Assembly (NCBI GenBank): GCA_002408125.1
Contig: DHQO01000041.1
Location: forward strand, 78,163-142,162
Origin: Hyphomonadaceae bacterium UBA5336
Lineage (GTDB): Bacteria > Pseudomonadota > Alphaproteobacteria > Caulobacterales > Hyphomonadaceae
Direction of reading: 5' to 3'
Length of the DNA: 64,000 bases
The notes under the pieces are model-generated. The model had not been told where the DNA came from. It made no database searches and saw nothing but the letters and a program-made list of their open reading frames with translations. Both the position numbers and the translations under genes were made by a program. Positions 52,424-60,453 of the stretch are shown piece by piece (position 1 is the stretch's first letter; each line of letters opens with the position of its first letter).

Positions 52424-53752
52424 CTATTTGGGGTGACAGATCACAGGCATCCAGGTGTAGCCTTTCACGAAGGCCCCGGAGGTCAGGCTTGGCTCGTCGA
52501 GCACTTCGATATGGGCGAAGCGTTCCATGATCTCTTCCCACAGGATGCGCAGCTGCAACTCGCCCAGGCGGTTGCCCACACAGCGGTGGATGCCGAAGCC
52601 GAAGGAGAGGTGGTTGCGTGCCTGGCGGCGGTCGATGATCAGACGGTTGGGATCTTCCTCCCAGAAGCGCTCATCACGGTTGCCGGAGACATACCACATG
52701 GCGATCTGGTCGCCTGCCTTGATGGTCTGGCCGTGCATTTCCACGTCTTCCAGCGCGGTGCGGCGCATGAAGGCGAGCGGGGTTTGCCAGCGGATCACTT
52801 CCGAAACCATGTTCGGGATCAGTGACGGATCGGCTTTCAGCTTGCCATACTCGCCGGGAAACTTGTTGAGTCCATAGACCGAGGCGGACATGGAGTTCCG
52901 GGTCGTGTCATTGCCACCCACGATGAGCAGGATGACGTTCCCGAGCAGCTCCATGGGAACCATGTTGCGGGTCTTCTCGCCATGGGCGAGCAGGCTGATC
53001 AGGTCGTTCTTCTGCGGATTGCGCTGGCGGTCCTGGAAGATTTCCATGAACACGGTCAGGCATTCCATCAGTTCGGCTTTCCACTGCTCCTCGCCGCCCG
53101 GGCAGATGTCCGGGTTTTCGCGGTTCGTGGAGACATCCGACCAGCGGGTCAGCTTGCGGCGATCCTCGAACGGGAAATCGAACAGGGTCGCGAGCATCAT
53201 GGTCGTGAGCTCGATGGAGACGGTATCGACCCAGTCGAAGGGCTCGCTCACCGGCACGCTGTCGAGCAGGTCCTGGGTGCGCTTGCGGATCAGCGGCTCG
53301 AATTCCTTGAGCATGTTGGGGGCCACGGCCGGTTGGACGGTCTTGCGCTGCTCTGAATGGCGCGGCTCGTCCATGGCGATGAACATGGGCAGTTCGAAAT
53401 CGGGGATCTGCTCGCCCAGCACAATGCCTCCATGTTCCCAACTGGAAGAGAAGCGCTTGTGGTCGATATCCACGGCCTTGATGTCATCATAGCGGGTGAC
53501 CGACCAGAACGGGCCGACAAAACTGTCAGGCGTATAGTGCAGCGGGGCCTCGTCGCGCATCCGCTTGAACCGGTCCCAATAGGCGCCCTGGCGCCAGATT
53601 TCCGGGTCGGTGATGTTCAACTGGTCAATCGGGACGGAATAGGCGTCGGGCACCGTGGCGCCGAATTCCAGATAATTTTCGTGCAGGGGCGGGCGCGGTG
53701 TGATTTTCGGACGCTCAAGCCCGTGGTCGATCTTGTGAATCGTGTCCGCCAT
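52424..53752 (-). CDS. cytochrome P450, CYP153-like
   Basis: 442 residues. Soluble bacterial P450. Helix I motif GGNDTTRNS (canonical AGxDTT), ExxR in EVIRW, and the heme-binding FGFGIHRCVGNR with ligand Cys391. The segments LLAHGEKTRNM and LGELQLRILWEEI, together with the RWQTPLAFMRRTA region, are typical of CYP153 terminal alkane and fatty-acid hydroxylases; that subfamily call is inference. A perfect AGGAGG precedes the ATG. No ferredoxin or reductase gene is next to it. A perfect 16-bp palindrome lies 91 bases upstream of the start. Confidence 0.93.
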   Translation of the reverse strand: MADTIHKIDHGLERPKITPRPPLHENYLEFGATVPDAYSVPIDQLNITDPEIWRQGAYWDRFKRMRDEAPLHYTPDSFVGPFWSVTRYDDIKAVDIDHKRFSSSWEHGGIVLGEQIPDFELPMFIAMDEPRHSEQRKTVQPAVAPNMLKEFEPLIRKRTQDLLDSVPVSEPFDWVDTVSIELTTMMLATLFDFPFEDRRKLTRWSDVSTNRENPDICPGGEEQWKAELMECLTVFMEIFQDRQRNPQKNDLISLLAHGEKTRNMVPMELLGNVILLIVGGNDTTRNSMSASVYGLNKFPGEYGKLKADPSLIPNMVSEVIRWQTPLAFMRRTALEDVEMHGQTIKAGDQIAMWYVSGNRDERFWEEDPNRLIIDRRQARNHLSFGFGIHRCVGNRLGELQLRILWEEIMERFAHIEVLDEPSLTSGAFVKGYTWMPVICHPK

Positions 53753-53842
53753 TCAATCCTCCTAATCCGTGGCGCAGGTGCGTTCCCTCGAAGGCGCACT
53801 TCTCTTTCCAGGGGAACCTAGCACACAGTTAGGACAAAAACT

Positions 53843-53858
53843 ATGACGCCGGCGTCAT
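53843..53858. promoter_or_regulatory. perfect 16-bp palindrome upstream of the P450 gene
   Basis: ATGACGCCGGCGTCAT, flanked by AAAAACT and TTTTTTCG. As an operator it would suit a TetR- or GntR-type dimer controlling the P450. Alternatively GACG-CCGG-CGTC with the T-tract could be a weak terminator for the DUF2244 gene, since T-rich flanks occur on both strands. Confidence 0.5.
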
Positions 53859-53891
53859 TTTTTCGTGATTCAACGGTCTCCAACGCAATTC

Positions 53892-54383
53892 CTACGCTGG
53901 ATGGCGCTCACAGCGGGCCCGTTGCAACGCTGTGCGCAGACCTTCGGCAAGGCTCTTGCGCTCTTTCGGGGTGAGGAACCGGCCGATGACGAAGGCGGTG
54001 CGGCCATGTTCGATGCGCAGCCAGCTTGTCGGCGTGACCGGCTCGTCCAGCTCGATGCGCGCGAAGGCGGCCGGGATCTCGGCAGTCTTCTCCCGCCCGC
54101 CGCCATCGCGGTGATGCATCAGGATGCGGTCTGCTGTGATGCGCACGCGGGTTTCCTGGCGCGCGCGCCGGCGTACCCAGACAAAGGCGCCCCAGAGGGC
54201 CAATGCGTCGAGGCCGAAAAACCCCGCCACCGGCCAGGCGCCCATAGGCATGAAGATCAGGCTGGAAAAGATGCTCATCACCACGGTCAGCCCCATGACG
54301 AGCAGGAAGGCACGCCGGCTCAGTGAGGCGTTCGGCGTGAGGACCGCATCCATATAGATGATTTCTTGTCCCGGCTCCGTCAT
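53892..54383 (-). CDS. DUF2244 family membrane protein
   Basis: 163 residues from the ATG at 54383. Pattern: YMDAVLTPNASLSRRAFLLVM near the start, two transmembrane segments (about 25-45 and 48-70), then WVRRRARQETRVRI and a cytoplasmic tail. DUF2244 proteins are small inner-membrane proteins of unknown role, often near ctaG/ctaE or nth in alphaproteobacteria. Divergent from nth with about 90 bases between. Confidence 0.85.
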   Translation of the reverse strand: MTEPGQEIIYMDAVLTPNASLSRRAFLLVMGLTVVMSIFSSLIFMPMGAWPVAGFFGLDALALWGAFVWVRRRARQETRVRITADRILMHHRDGGGREKTAEIPAAFARIELDEPVTPTSWLRIEHGRTAFVIGRFLTPKERKSLAEGLRTALQRARCERHPA

Positions 54384-54473
54384 GGCGGAAATCCTACGCC
54401 AGTGGCGCAATGCGGCAAAGCGGATTCAGGCAGCGGGCTTGCACGTGGCGGCGAGCTGCTTACACCACCTGCC

Positions 54474-55196
54474 ATGGCGAAATCCTCCGCACCTGCCCGC
54501 AAGACCAAGCGCCCCCCGCGCACCATGCCGCGTGAGAAGGCCCGCGCGCTCTATGAGGCGCTCTCGGCCGACCGGCCCGACCCGCATACCGAGCTGGAAT
54601 TCATCAACCCGTTCACACTGCTAGTCGCCGTGGCGCTCTCGGCCCAGGCGACCGATGTCGGGGTGAACAAGGCCACACGCGGGCTGTTTGCCGTCGCCGA
54701 TACGCCGGAAAAGATGCTGGCGCTGGGCGAAGAGGGCGTGGCCGCGCATATCAAGACCATCGGTCTTTGGCGCAACAAGGCCAGGAATGTCATCGCGCTG
54801 AGCCAGCTCCTGATCGACGAATTCGACGGTGAGGTACCTGACACGCGCGAGGATCTCACCCGGCTACCCGGCGTGGGGCGCAAGACGGCCAATGTCGTGC
54901 TGAACGAGGCCTTCGGCCAGCCGACCATCGCTGTCGACACACATATCTTCCGGGTCTCGAACCGCACCGGCCTCGCGCCCGGCAAGACGGTGGACGAGGT
55001 TGAGGCGGGGCTGGAGCGGGTCACACCGGATGAGTTCCGGCACGGCGCCCATCACTGGCTGATCCTGCACGGGCGCTATGTCTGCAAGGCGCGCAAGCCG
55101 GAATGCTGGCGCTGCGTGATCGCGGACCTGTGCAAGTTCAAACCGAAAACCCCAGACCCGGCGACCGTATCGAGCCTTGGGCCGAAGGGGCCTTAG
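54474..55196 (+). CDS. nth: endonuclease III
   Basis: 240 residues. Base-excision DNA glycosylase/AP lyase for oxidised pyrimidines. Helix-hairpin-helix LPGVGRKTA with catalytic Lys137, and catalytic Asp155 in VDTH. Iron-sulfur cluster Cys204, Cys211, Cys214, Cys220 in the standard C-x6-C-x2-C-x5-C spacing. The last 20 residues extend past the cluster, and the stop codon TAG at 55194-55196 is formed by the first bases of a MITE-like element, so the natural C-terminus may have been altered. Confidence 0.95.
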   Translation: MAKSSAPARKTKRPPRTMPREKARALYEALSADRPDPHTELEFINPFTLLVAVALSAQATDVGVNKATRGLFAVADTPEKMLALGEEGVAAHIKTIGLWRNKARNVIALSQLLIDEFDGEVPDTREDLTRLPGVGRKTANVVLNEAFGQPTIAVDTHIFRVSNRTGLAPGKTVDEVEAGLERVTPDEFRHGAHHWLILHGRYVCKARKPECWRCVIADLCKFKPKTPDPATVSSLGPKGP

Positions 55197-55355
55197 GTCC
55201 TGTCCTCATAAATTTTGCCACGCCGTGCACCGGTCTTTTGCGCCCCGGCCGCGTTGCAGCCCCTTGAAAGGCCACGGCCCGCCCAGCGCGCCCTTCCTTG
55301 CAGGCCTTGCTCATCTGATGGCTTCCACACCAAAATTTATGAGGACAGGACCTAA
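55193..55355. mobile_element. MITE-like element with perfect terminal inverted repeats
   Basis: About 160 bases bounded by a perfect inverted repeat: AGGTCCTGTCCTCATAAATT at the left end (55195 on) and its complement at the right end (to 55353). The repeat is 22 bp and extends 2 bp further as TT/AA. A TA on each outer side (left TTA, right TAA) fits a 2-bp target duplication. The interior has no gene. Such ends are typical of small non-autonomous derivatives of IS elements. Both flanking genes end exactly at its tips. Confidence 0.75.
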
Positions 55356-55993
55356 CCCTCCGCGCGCACGCGCTGGGCCATGACGATGATCTCTTCCTCG
55401 TTCTGGGCGGCGGTCAGTTCCGCGCCGAGGCCTTCGGCGATCATCTTGGCAAAAAGCGGCTGGATATTGCGCGCTTCCCAACCCCCGGTCGGGGTCTCTC
55501 CAGCGAGCGCAAAACGGGTGTCGTCACGCAGGCGCGCGCGCGTGCCCTTGGCCGTGACGGTGATCGTCATGCCGGCCTGCTCGTTGCGCACGCGGACATG
55601 GATCACCCCGCCGCGCGGCAGGCTCTCCACGCCGATCAGCACAAGGTTCATCATCAGGCGGACATGGGAGAAGCTTAAGTGATCGGTCTCGATATCCCAG
55701 GCGACCGACGGCTTGTGCGTGGCCACGAAGGCTTCGGTGATAGTCTTGGCCTCGTGGATATCGGCGGTACCGTCCGACAGGCCGACCGAGCCAAAGGCAT
55801 AGCGCAGGAACTGCAGGCGGACCGAGGCGCTCTTGGCCCCATCCTGTAACAGGTCCTGGGCCATCTGGCGCATATCCGGATCGGTCGGGGAGTCGATCAT
55901 GTCCAGCGCATTGGTGATGGACGAGACCGGCGAGACCAGGTCGTGACAGATGCGCGAGGCCACATAGGCGGACAAGAGGGCAGAATCGATCAT
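55352..55993 (-). CDS. chpT: histidine phosphotransferase ChpT
   Basis: 213 residues from the ATG at 55993. Helical domain with the phospho-accepting His17 (SAYVASRICHDLVSPVSSI) and a degenerate Bergerat-like C-terminal domain (residues about 100-213). Matches ChpT, which passes phosphate from CckA to CtrA and CpdR in the alphaproteobacterial cell-cycle phosphorelay. Its stop codon TAG (55352-55354) is contributed by the right end of the MITE. No cckA or ctrA gene lies within the window. Confidence 0.9.
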   Translation of the reverse strand: MIDSALLSAYVASRICHDLVSPVSSITNALDMIDSPTDPDMRQMAQDLLQDGAKSASVRLQFLRYAFGSVGLSDGTADIHEAKTITEAFVATHKPSVAWDIETDHLSFSHVRLMMNLVLIGVESLPRGGVIHVRVRNEQAGMTITVTAKGTRARLRDDTRFALAGETPTGGWEARNIQPLFAKMIAEGLGAELTAAQNEEEIIVMAQRVRAEG

Positions 55994-56084
55994 GGCTTGA
56001 GCCTTCTTTCTGGGACGTATGAGTGCTCTAACAGATTCTCTCGATGGAAAGGCCAATCTGGCAGAGAATTAACCTGCCAAAGGA

Positions 56085-56324
56085 TTAACCGGCGGGGCCG
56101 TCCTCCGGCCGGTCGATATCGTCATAGCCGTGGCGCGCCGAATAGAAGGTCAGGGCGAAGAGGCCCGACCCGATCGTGACGGTCAGGAAGACGCCCACGC
56201 CATAGGCCACCCACATGCCGGGGGGCAGCTCTGCCTTGCTCACCCCGCTGGCGAGATATGCCCCAATGGCGCAGATCACCAGAAGGACGACGGCGCCGGC
56301 TGCAAATAGGATTGATAGTCTCAA
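56085..56324 (-). CDS. small membrane protein at the end of the ydbH-ynbE-ydbL operon
   Basis: 79 residues with a TTG start overlapping the YdbL-like stop (TTGA). Two transmembrane segments (about 4-26 and 38-60) and a charged C-terminus (SARHGYDDIDRPEDG). No family recognised. Position and overlap suggest it is co-translated with the YdbL-like gene. Confidence 0.7.
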   Translation of the reverse strand: MRLSILFAAGAVVLLVICAIGAYLASGVSKAELPPGMWVAYGVGVFLTVTIGSGLFALTFYSARHGYDDIDRPEDGPAG

Positions 56325-56692
56325 CGGTTCTTCCGTACCCAGTTACCTGTCTCGTCGAGATAGTACTGGCCGGATGGCGTGCGCTCAATCTGTTTCTCGC
56401 CCGTCACGCGAGCGACCTGGGCCGGTGTGACATTGGTTTCGCCGGCAAGTTCGTCATAGGCCGCACGGCGGCGGGCATTGATCTCGTTCACGCGCCGCAT
56501 CAGCGAGGCGTCCACCGGCCCGTCATTGACGATGCCGAGATACCCGTCGATCCGCTCGCCCACCACGCCGGCGGACTTGGCCGCCTCGATCTCCGCGCCC
56601 TGGGCATAGGCCGGGCGCGCGGTGGTGGTCAGCGCAATGGCGACCGAGCCGAACAGGGTCAGGGCCGCGAGGGCTACACGAAAATACAGCAT
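56321..56692 (-). CDS. YdbL family (DUF1318) exported protein
   Basis: 123 residues. Signal peptide at the start (MLYFRVALAALTLFGSVAIA) cut near AYA-QG. The mature part matches DUF1318: AKSAGVVGERIDGYLGIV, VNEINARRRAAYDELA. In E. coli YdbL is periplasmic and affects the YdbH-YnbE envelope bridge. Here the same three-gene order is kept (ydbH, ynbE, ydbL). Confidence 0.85.
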   Translation of the reverse strand: MLYFRVALAALTLFGSVAIALTTTARPAYAQGAEIEAAKSAGVVGERIDGYLGIVNDGPVDASLMRRVNEINARRRAAYDELAGETNVTPAQVARVTGEKQIERTPSGQYYLDETGNWVRKNR

Positions 56693-56700
56693 GGCTCTGG

Positions 56701-56934
56701 CTACTCCCCGGTGCCGAACAGATCGGGATTGTCTGAAATCAGGTCCTCGACTTCCTTGTCGAGGCGGATGCGCACTTCCTGGTCGATCTTCACATTGAGA
56801 TTGATAGTGATGGGCTCTTCCGGCGCTTTCACGGCCACCGTACAGGCAGCCGGCACCGTAATGGCGCCGACGGCAAGGCCTGCGACGGCGATCCGGCGCA
56901 GCTTGGGATGTTTTGTTTCAGGCTGGTCGCTCAA
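56701..56934 (-). CDS. YnbE-like lipoprotein
   Basis: 77 residues from a TTG at 56934, chosen because AGGAGG lies 8 bases upstream. An upstream TTG (56991) has no such site. Lipoprotein signal ending near ITVPAAC, then NVKIDQEVRIRLDKEVEDLI, the YnbE family block. In E. coli YnbE is an outer-membrane lipoprotein that pairs with YdbH as an intermembrane bridge. It is 74 bases after the YdbH-like gene and 8 bases before the YdbL-like gene. Confidence 0.85.
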   Translation of the reverse strand: MSDQPETKHPKLRRIAVAGLAVGAITVPAACTVAVKAPEEPITINLNVKIDQEVRIRLDKEVEDLISDNPDLFGTGE

Positions 56935-56942
56935 GGACCGGT

Positions 56943-56948
56943 CCTCCT
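56943..56948 (-). promoter_or_regulatory. Shine-Dalgarno deciding the YnbE-like TTG start
   Basis: AGGAGG on the minus strand, 8 bases before TTG 56934. It overrides the in-frame TTG at 56991. Confidence 0.7.
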
Positions 56949-57008
56949 GTCTGACTTGCCGGGAGTGTGCCCGAACCCGGCTGAACGTCAATTGAATGCC
57001 GCGGGCAC

Positions 57009-60000
57009 TTAGTCACCCTCATTTTCGCTCTCCTCGGTCTCGCTCTGCTGGGCCTGAATCTCGGCCAGCCAGTCTGTCCCGGTCAGCCTGCGTGTGCTCG
57101 ACAGGAGCTGGCCGAGCTTGCTGTCGATCGAGACGTTGAAGTTGAATTCCTGCCCGTTCAATACGTCCGGATTATGGCCCTGCAGCCGCGCGCTGAGCAC
57201 GATATCGTCAGCCAGGTTGCCGTCGGCGCCGATCTCCAGGACCGTGAACCGGAAGTCGCGCAGGGCCTGGAAGGCCATGGCGACCGTCTCGTTTGTCTGG
57301 CCGGCCTGCTGACCGACCGCGCCGGTATAGCGCAGCGTCCCGCCCGTGGAATCGGCTGCCAGCCGCGCGTTGCGGATATAGGCATTGCCGGCCTCAAGTG
57401 CGATCGGGAACCGGCCCGAAACCGTGCCCTCGGCGGAAAAGCCCGGCATTTCCAACAGGTCGGTCAGCTCCTTCAGGCCGACATGATCGGCCCGCACCGT
57501 GATCACGCGTGAGGCCGCGCCCAGTTCCCACACGGTGGGCTCGACCGAGAGTACGCCGCCCGCAAACGGCCAGAGCGCGCTCTCCAGCTCCGCATCTCCG
57601 CCGCCGATCAGTTGGAACAGCACCTCGCCATTGCGCAGGGGCACGCCCGGATCAATGGAGCCGATAGTGGCCTTCTGGGAGGGCGGGGTGGTCAGGGCTA
57701 GCAGGTCGTCGAAATGCACCGCACCATTGATGCCGGATATCCGACCCAGCGCGACGGTCTGGAAACCAAACTCGGACACGCCGACATCGCCTGTGCCGTG
57801 CAGCGAGCCGCCGGAAATGGCCACCCGCGCTTCGGCCTGGAGCGATCCGCTTGTATTGGTGAAAAAGCCGCGCAGGCGGTCGGACAGGTCGCTGATCTGA
57901 AGGCCGCCCTGGCGGAAATTGAGATCGCGCCCGGTCACGACAATCTCGCCATTCACCTCCGGAAAGTCGAGATTGACCTCGGCGTCGGCGATCAGCCGGT
58001 TTGTGCTCTCCAGAAAGACCGGCCCGGTCATGGTGAGTTCGCCGGCTTGCAGTCGCGCGGCAAGGTGGGTGACCACGGGCCTGTAAAGCGGGTCTTCGCG
58101 CGTATCGGCGATGCGCACGCCCGTCAGCTCGCCGGTGCCGCCCCTCGCGCCGGAGAAACTGAAATTCGCCGCATCGGCAGAGACCTGGGCGGGGATCAGG
58201 CTGCCGCCGAAGCGGACCGTGTCGAGCCCACCAGACAGGCGCACACCATCGCGCTCGGTCAGCCGCAAGCCGAGCCCGGCCTCGCTCGCTGCCACACTCA
58301 GGTCGCGCGGACCGGTGGAAAGGTCGAAGCGCACGCCGCGTGAGGTGAGATCGGCCGTCAGGCCGCCATTGGCGGTCCAGTTCACGGCAGGGGCCGGCAG
58401 ACGCAGTCGTCCTTCGCTCTCGTCGGACGTGAAATCCACGCTCAACGTGTCGACCTGCAGCATGCCTTCAGGGCCGTTGGCGCCCTGGCGGACGAGGCGT
58501 CCGTCCGACGGACAGAGCCGGGTGGCGAGCGCGCCGAAGCGGATCGACTGAATCTGCGTGCCGTCTGTGGAAAGTGCCAGACAGTCACCTTCGGCGAGCT
58601 GGGCGCGCCAGCCTTCCGGCCCGCGTGCGGCGTCCACCGCACCGAACAGGGTGAGCCCGCGCACGGATGCGACGCCCAGATCCCCATCGAGGCCCAGCGT
58701 GCCGCGTACCGAGGTACGCATCGCGGCATCGACCTGGGAAAGATCGAGCCGGGTGATGTCGGCGCTGGCGGTCAGTCCGTCCTCGGTCCAGGGCGCGAGC
58801 ACGAGATCCGCCAGATGCAGCTGCGTGCCGCTGGGGCCATAGGTCAGCTCATTGAGGTCGGCGCTGAGCCCCGGCCCGCCGCCGCCTTCCACGGCGATGG
58901 TTCCGCGCACGGTAAGCTCGCCATCATCCCAGACAAGGCCCACTGTTTCCCCGAAGGGGCGCAGCACGGCCACTGTGCCTGAAGCGGCAGTCAGGCGGAC
59001 CGGTCCGCGCGCGCGCAGCTCCAGGGCGCCCTCGGGGGCGCGGCGCAGGGAAAAGGTCAGGCCGGTATCGACATTTTCGAGGCCAGTGTGGATCCAGGCA
59101 TCGAGGGCCTCGCCATGGGCGCCGAGCCCGCCGCCCAGGGTCAGCATGCCGGCGATCCGGTCGCGCCAGCTGGCGGCCACATGGATCGCCCTGGCCGTGC
59201 CGCGCCCATCGAAGCGGGTATCGCCATCGGCCTCAAGGCGGGCATTGCCGGTCAGCACCAGGTCCGAGGCGCTTTCCAGGATGCCGTTCAGTGCGGCGGT
59301 ATCCGCGGTCAGGCCCAACTCGCCTTCCAGTGCGCCCTGGCCAGCGCGCGAGAGATCGACCTCCAGGTCGAGCATTCCGGCGGTCAGGTCCGGGGTACGG
59401 ACATTGTCGGCCGACAGGTGCGCGACCAGGCCTGAAAGGATCTCGACAGGCTGGGAGGAACTTCCCACGGCATCGAGCAAGAGATGGATATCGCCGGAGG
59501 AGGTCGCCGCCGTGACGCCATAGCCGGCCATGTCGAGCTCGCGCGCAGCCAGCCTGTAGCGCAGGAGGTCGACCTCCGGCGTGTCGGTGGGCAACAGTTC
59601 CGCGCGCAACAGCACGGCGCGCGCGGTGAAGGCGCCGAAGGCCGCGTCGGTGATTTCAAGGTCGGCCACGCCCGAGGGCTCTCCGTCCTCGATCTTCATG
59701 TCCAGGATGGCGCTGCCGAGCTGGAGGTGGCCGTCCTCGGTGGAAAGCTCGGCCGGTTCGATCTGCACCTGGGCGGTGGCATCCCTGCGGCTTTCCAGAT
59801 CCAACTCGAACGTGCCCGACAGCGGGCCGGCCGGCGTGTCGAGGGACATCGCCCCGTTGTGGGCCGCCACGCGTGGCCAGTCTGTCGGCGCTCCGCCCCC
59901 GCCGCCCTCAAACAGGGTCTCCAGGCCATACAGATCGATCGTTTCGCCATCAAAGCGTGCCCGAATTTTGGGCGCTTCAATATTGGCGCTGGCCAAGCGC

Positions 60001-60296
60001 GGAGAGAACAGGCCCGGCCAGTTCAGCGCCAGCGTGATGCGCTCGGCCGCAACCGGTGTCTCACCGCTGGCGGTTGTCACAGAAAGAGCCGTAAGTTCCG
60101 CACCGCTGAAGCCGACCTGCTCCAGTTCGAAACGGCAGGCGAGGTCGCGCCCATTGCAGGCCTGCTGCACAGCCCAGCTTGCAATCGGTACGCGCCAGAG
60201 CCAGATGCCGGCAAGTCCCAGTATGATCAGCAGTAAAAATCCGCCGAGTGCCCACAGCCATGCCGGTCGTTTCGCGCGTGCCTTCGCTTCGGTCAC
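57009..60296 (-). CDS. YdbH-like intermembrane transport protein (AsmA-like fold)
   Basis: About 1095 residues from a GTG at 60296. One N-terminal transmembrane segment (AWLWALGGFLLLIILGLAGI) then a long periplasmic body rich in beta strands and Leu/Asp repeats. This matches the repeating-groove AsmA/YdbH type that forms lipid-carrying bridges between inner and outer membranes. The last 250 residues are the most YdbH-like (RADHVGLKELTDLLEMPGF). E. coli YdbH is 879 residues, so this one is longer. First gene of the ydbH-ynbE-ydbL operon. Phospholipid transport is known for the family; the substrate here is inferred. Confidence 0.82.
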   Translation of the reverse strand: MTEAKARAKRPAWLWALGGFLLLIILGLAGIWLWRVPIASWAVQQACNGRDLACRFELEQVGFSGAELTALSVTTASGETPVAAERITLALNWPGLFSPRLASANIEAPKIRARFDGETIDLYGLETLFEGGGGGAPTDWPRVAAHNGAMSLDTPAGPLSGTFELDLESRRDATAQVQIEPAELSTEDGHLQLGSAILDMKIEDGEPSGVADLEITDAAFGAFTARAVLLRAELLPTDTPEVDLLRYRLAARELDMAGYGVTAATSSGDIHLLLDAVGSSSQPVEILSGLVAHLSADNVRTPDLTAGMLDLEVDLSRAGQGALEGELGLTADTAALNGILESASDLVLTGNARLEADGDTRFDGRGTARAIHVAASWRDRIAGMLTLGGGLGAHGEALDAWIHTGLENVDTGLTFSLRRAPEGALELRARGPVRLTAASGTVAVLRPFGETVGLVWDDGELTVRGTIAVEGGGGPGLSADLNELTYGPSGTQLHLADLVLAPWTEDGLTASADITRLDLSQVDAAMRTSVRGTLGLDGDLGVASVRGLTLFGAVDAARGPEGWRAQLAEGDCLALSTDGTQIQSIRFGALATRLCPSDGRLVRQGANGPEGMLQVDTLSVDFTSDESEGRLRLPAPAVNWTANGGLTADLTSRGVRFDLSTGPRDLSVAASEAGLGLRLTERDGVRLSGGLDTVRFGGSLIPAQVSADAANFSFSGARGGTGELTGVRIADTREDPLYRPVVTHLAARLQAGELTMTGPVFLESTNRLIADAEVNLDFPEVNGEIVVTGRDLNFRQGGLQISDLSDRLRGFFTNTSGSLQAEARVAISGGSLHGTGDVGVSEFGFQTVALGRISGINGAVHFDDLLALTTPPSQKATIGSIDPGVPLRNGEVLFQLIGGGDAELESALWPFAGGVLSVEPTVWELGAASRVITVRADHVGLKELTDLLEMPGFSAEGTVSGRFPIALEAGNAYIRNARLAADSTGGTLRYTGAVGQQAGQTNETVAMAFQALRDFRFTVLEIGADGNLADDIVLSARLQGHNPDVLNGQEFNFNVSIDSKLGQLLSSTRRLTGTDWLAEIQAQQSETEESENEGD

Positions 60297-60453
60297 CTGC
60301 GGTCCACTTCTTGCCTGATCACGGTTAGACCCCCACGGTCTTTGCAACTTGAAAGTCGCGCCCTTTTCAGGAACTTTAAAGTCCTGGGGGAGAATATTGC
60401 GGGAATGAGGTTTCTATGCGTCAGTGTCCCGCCGGAAGAGTAGAGGATCCGTC

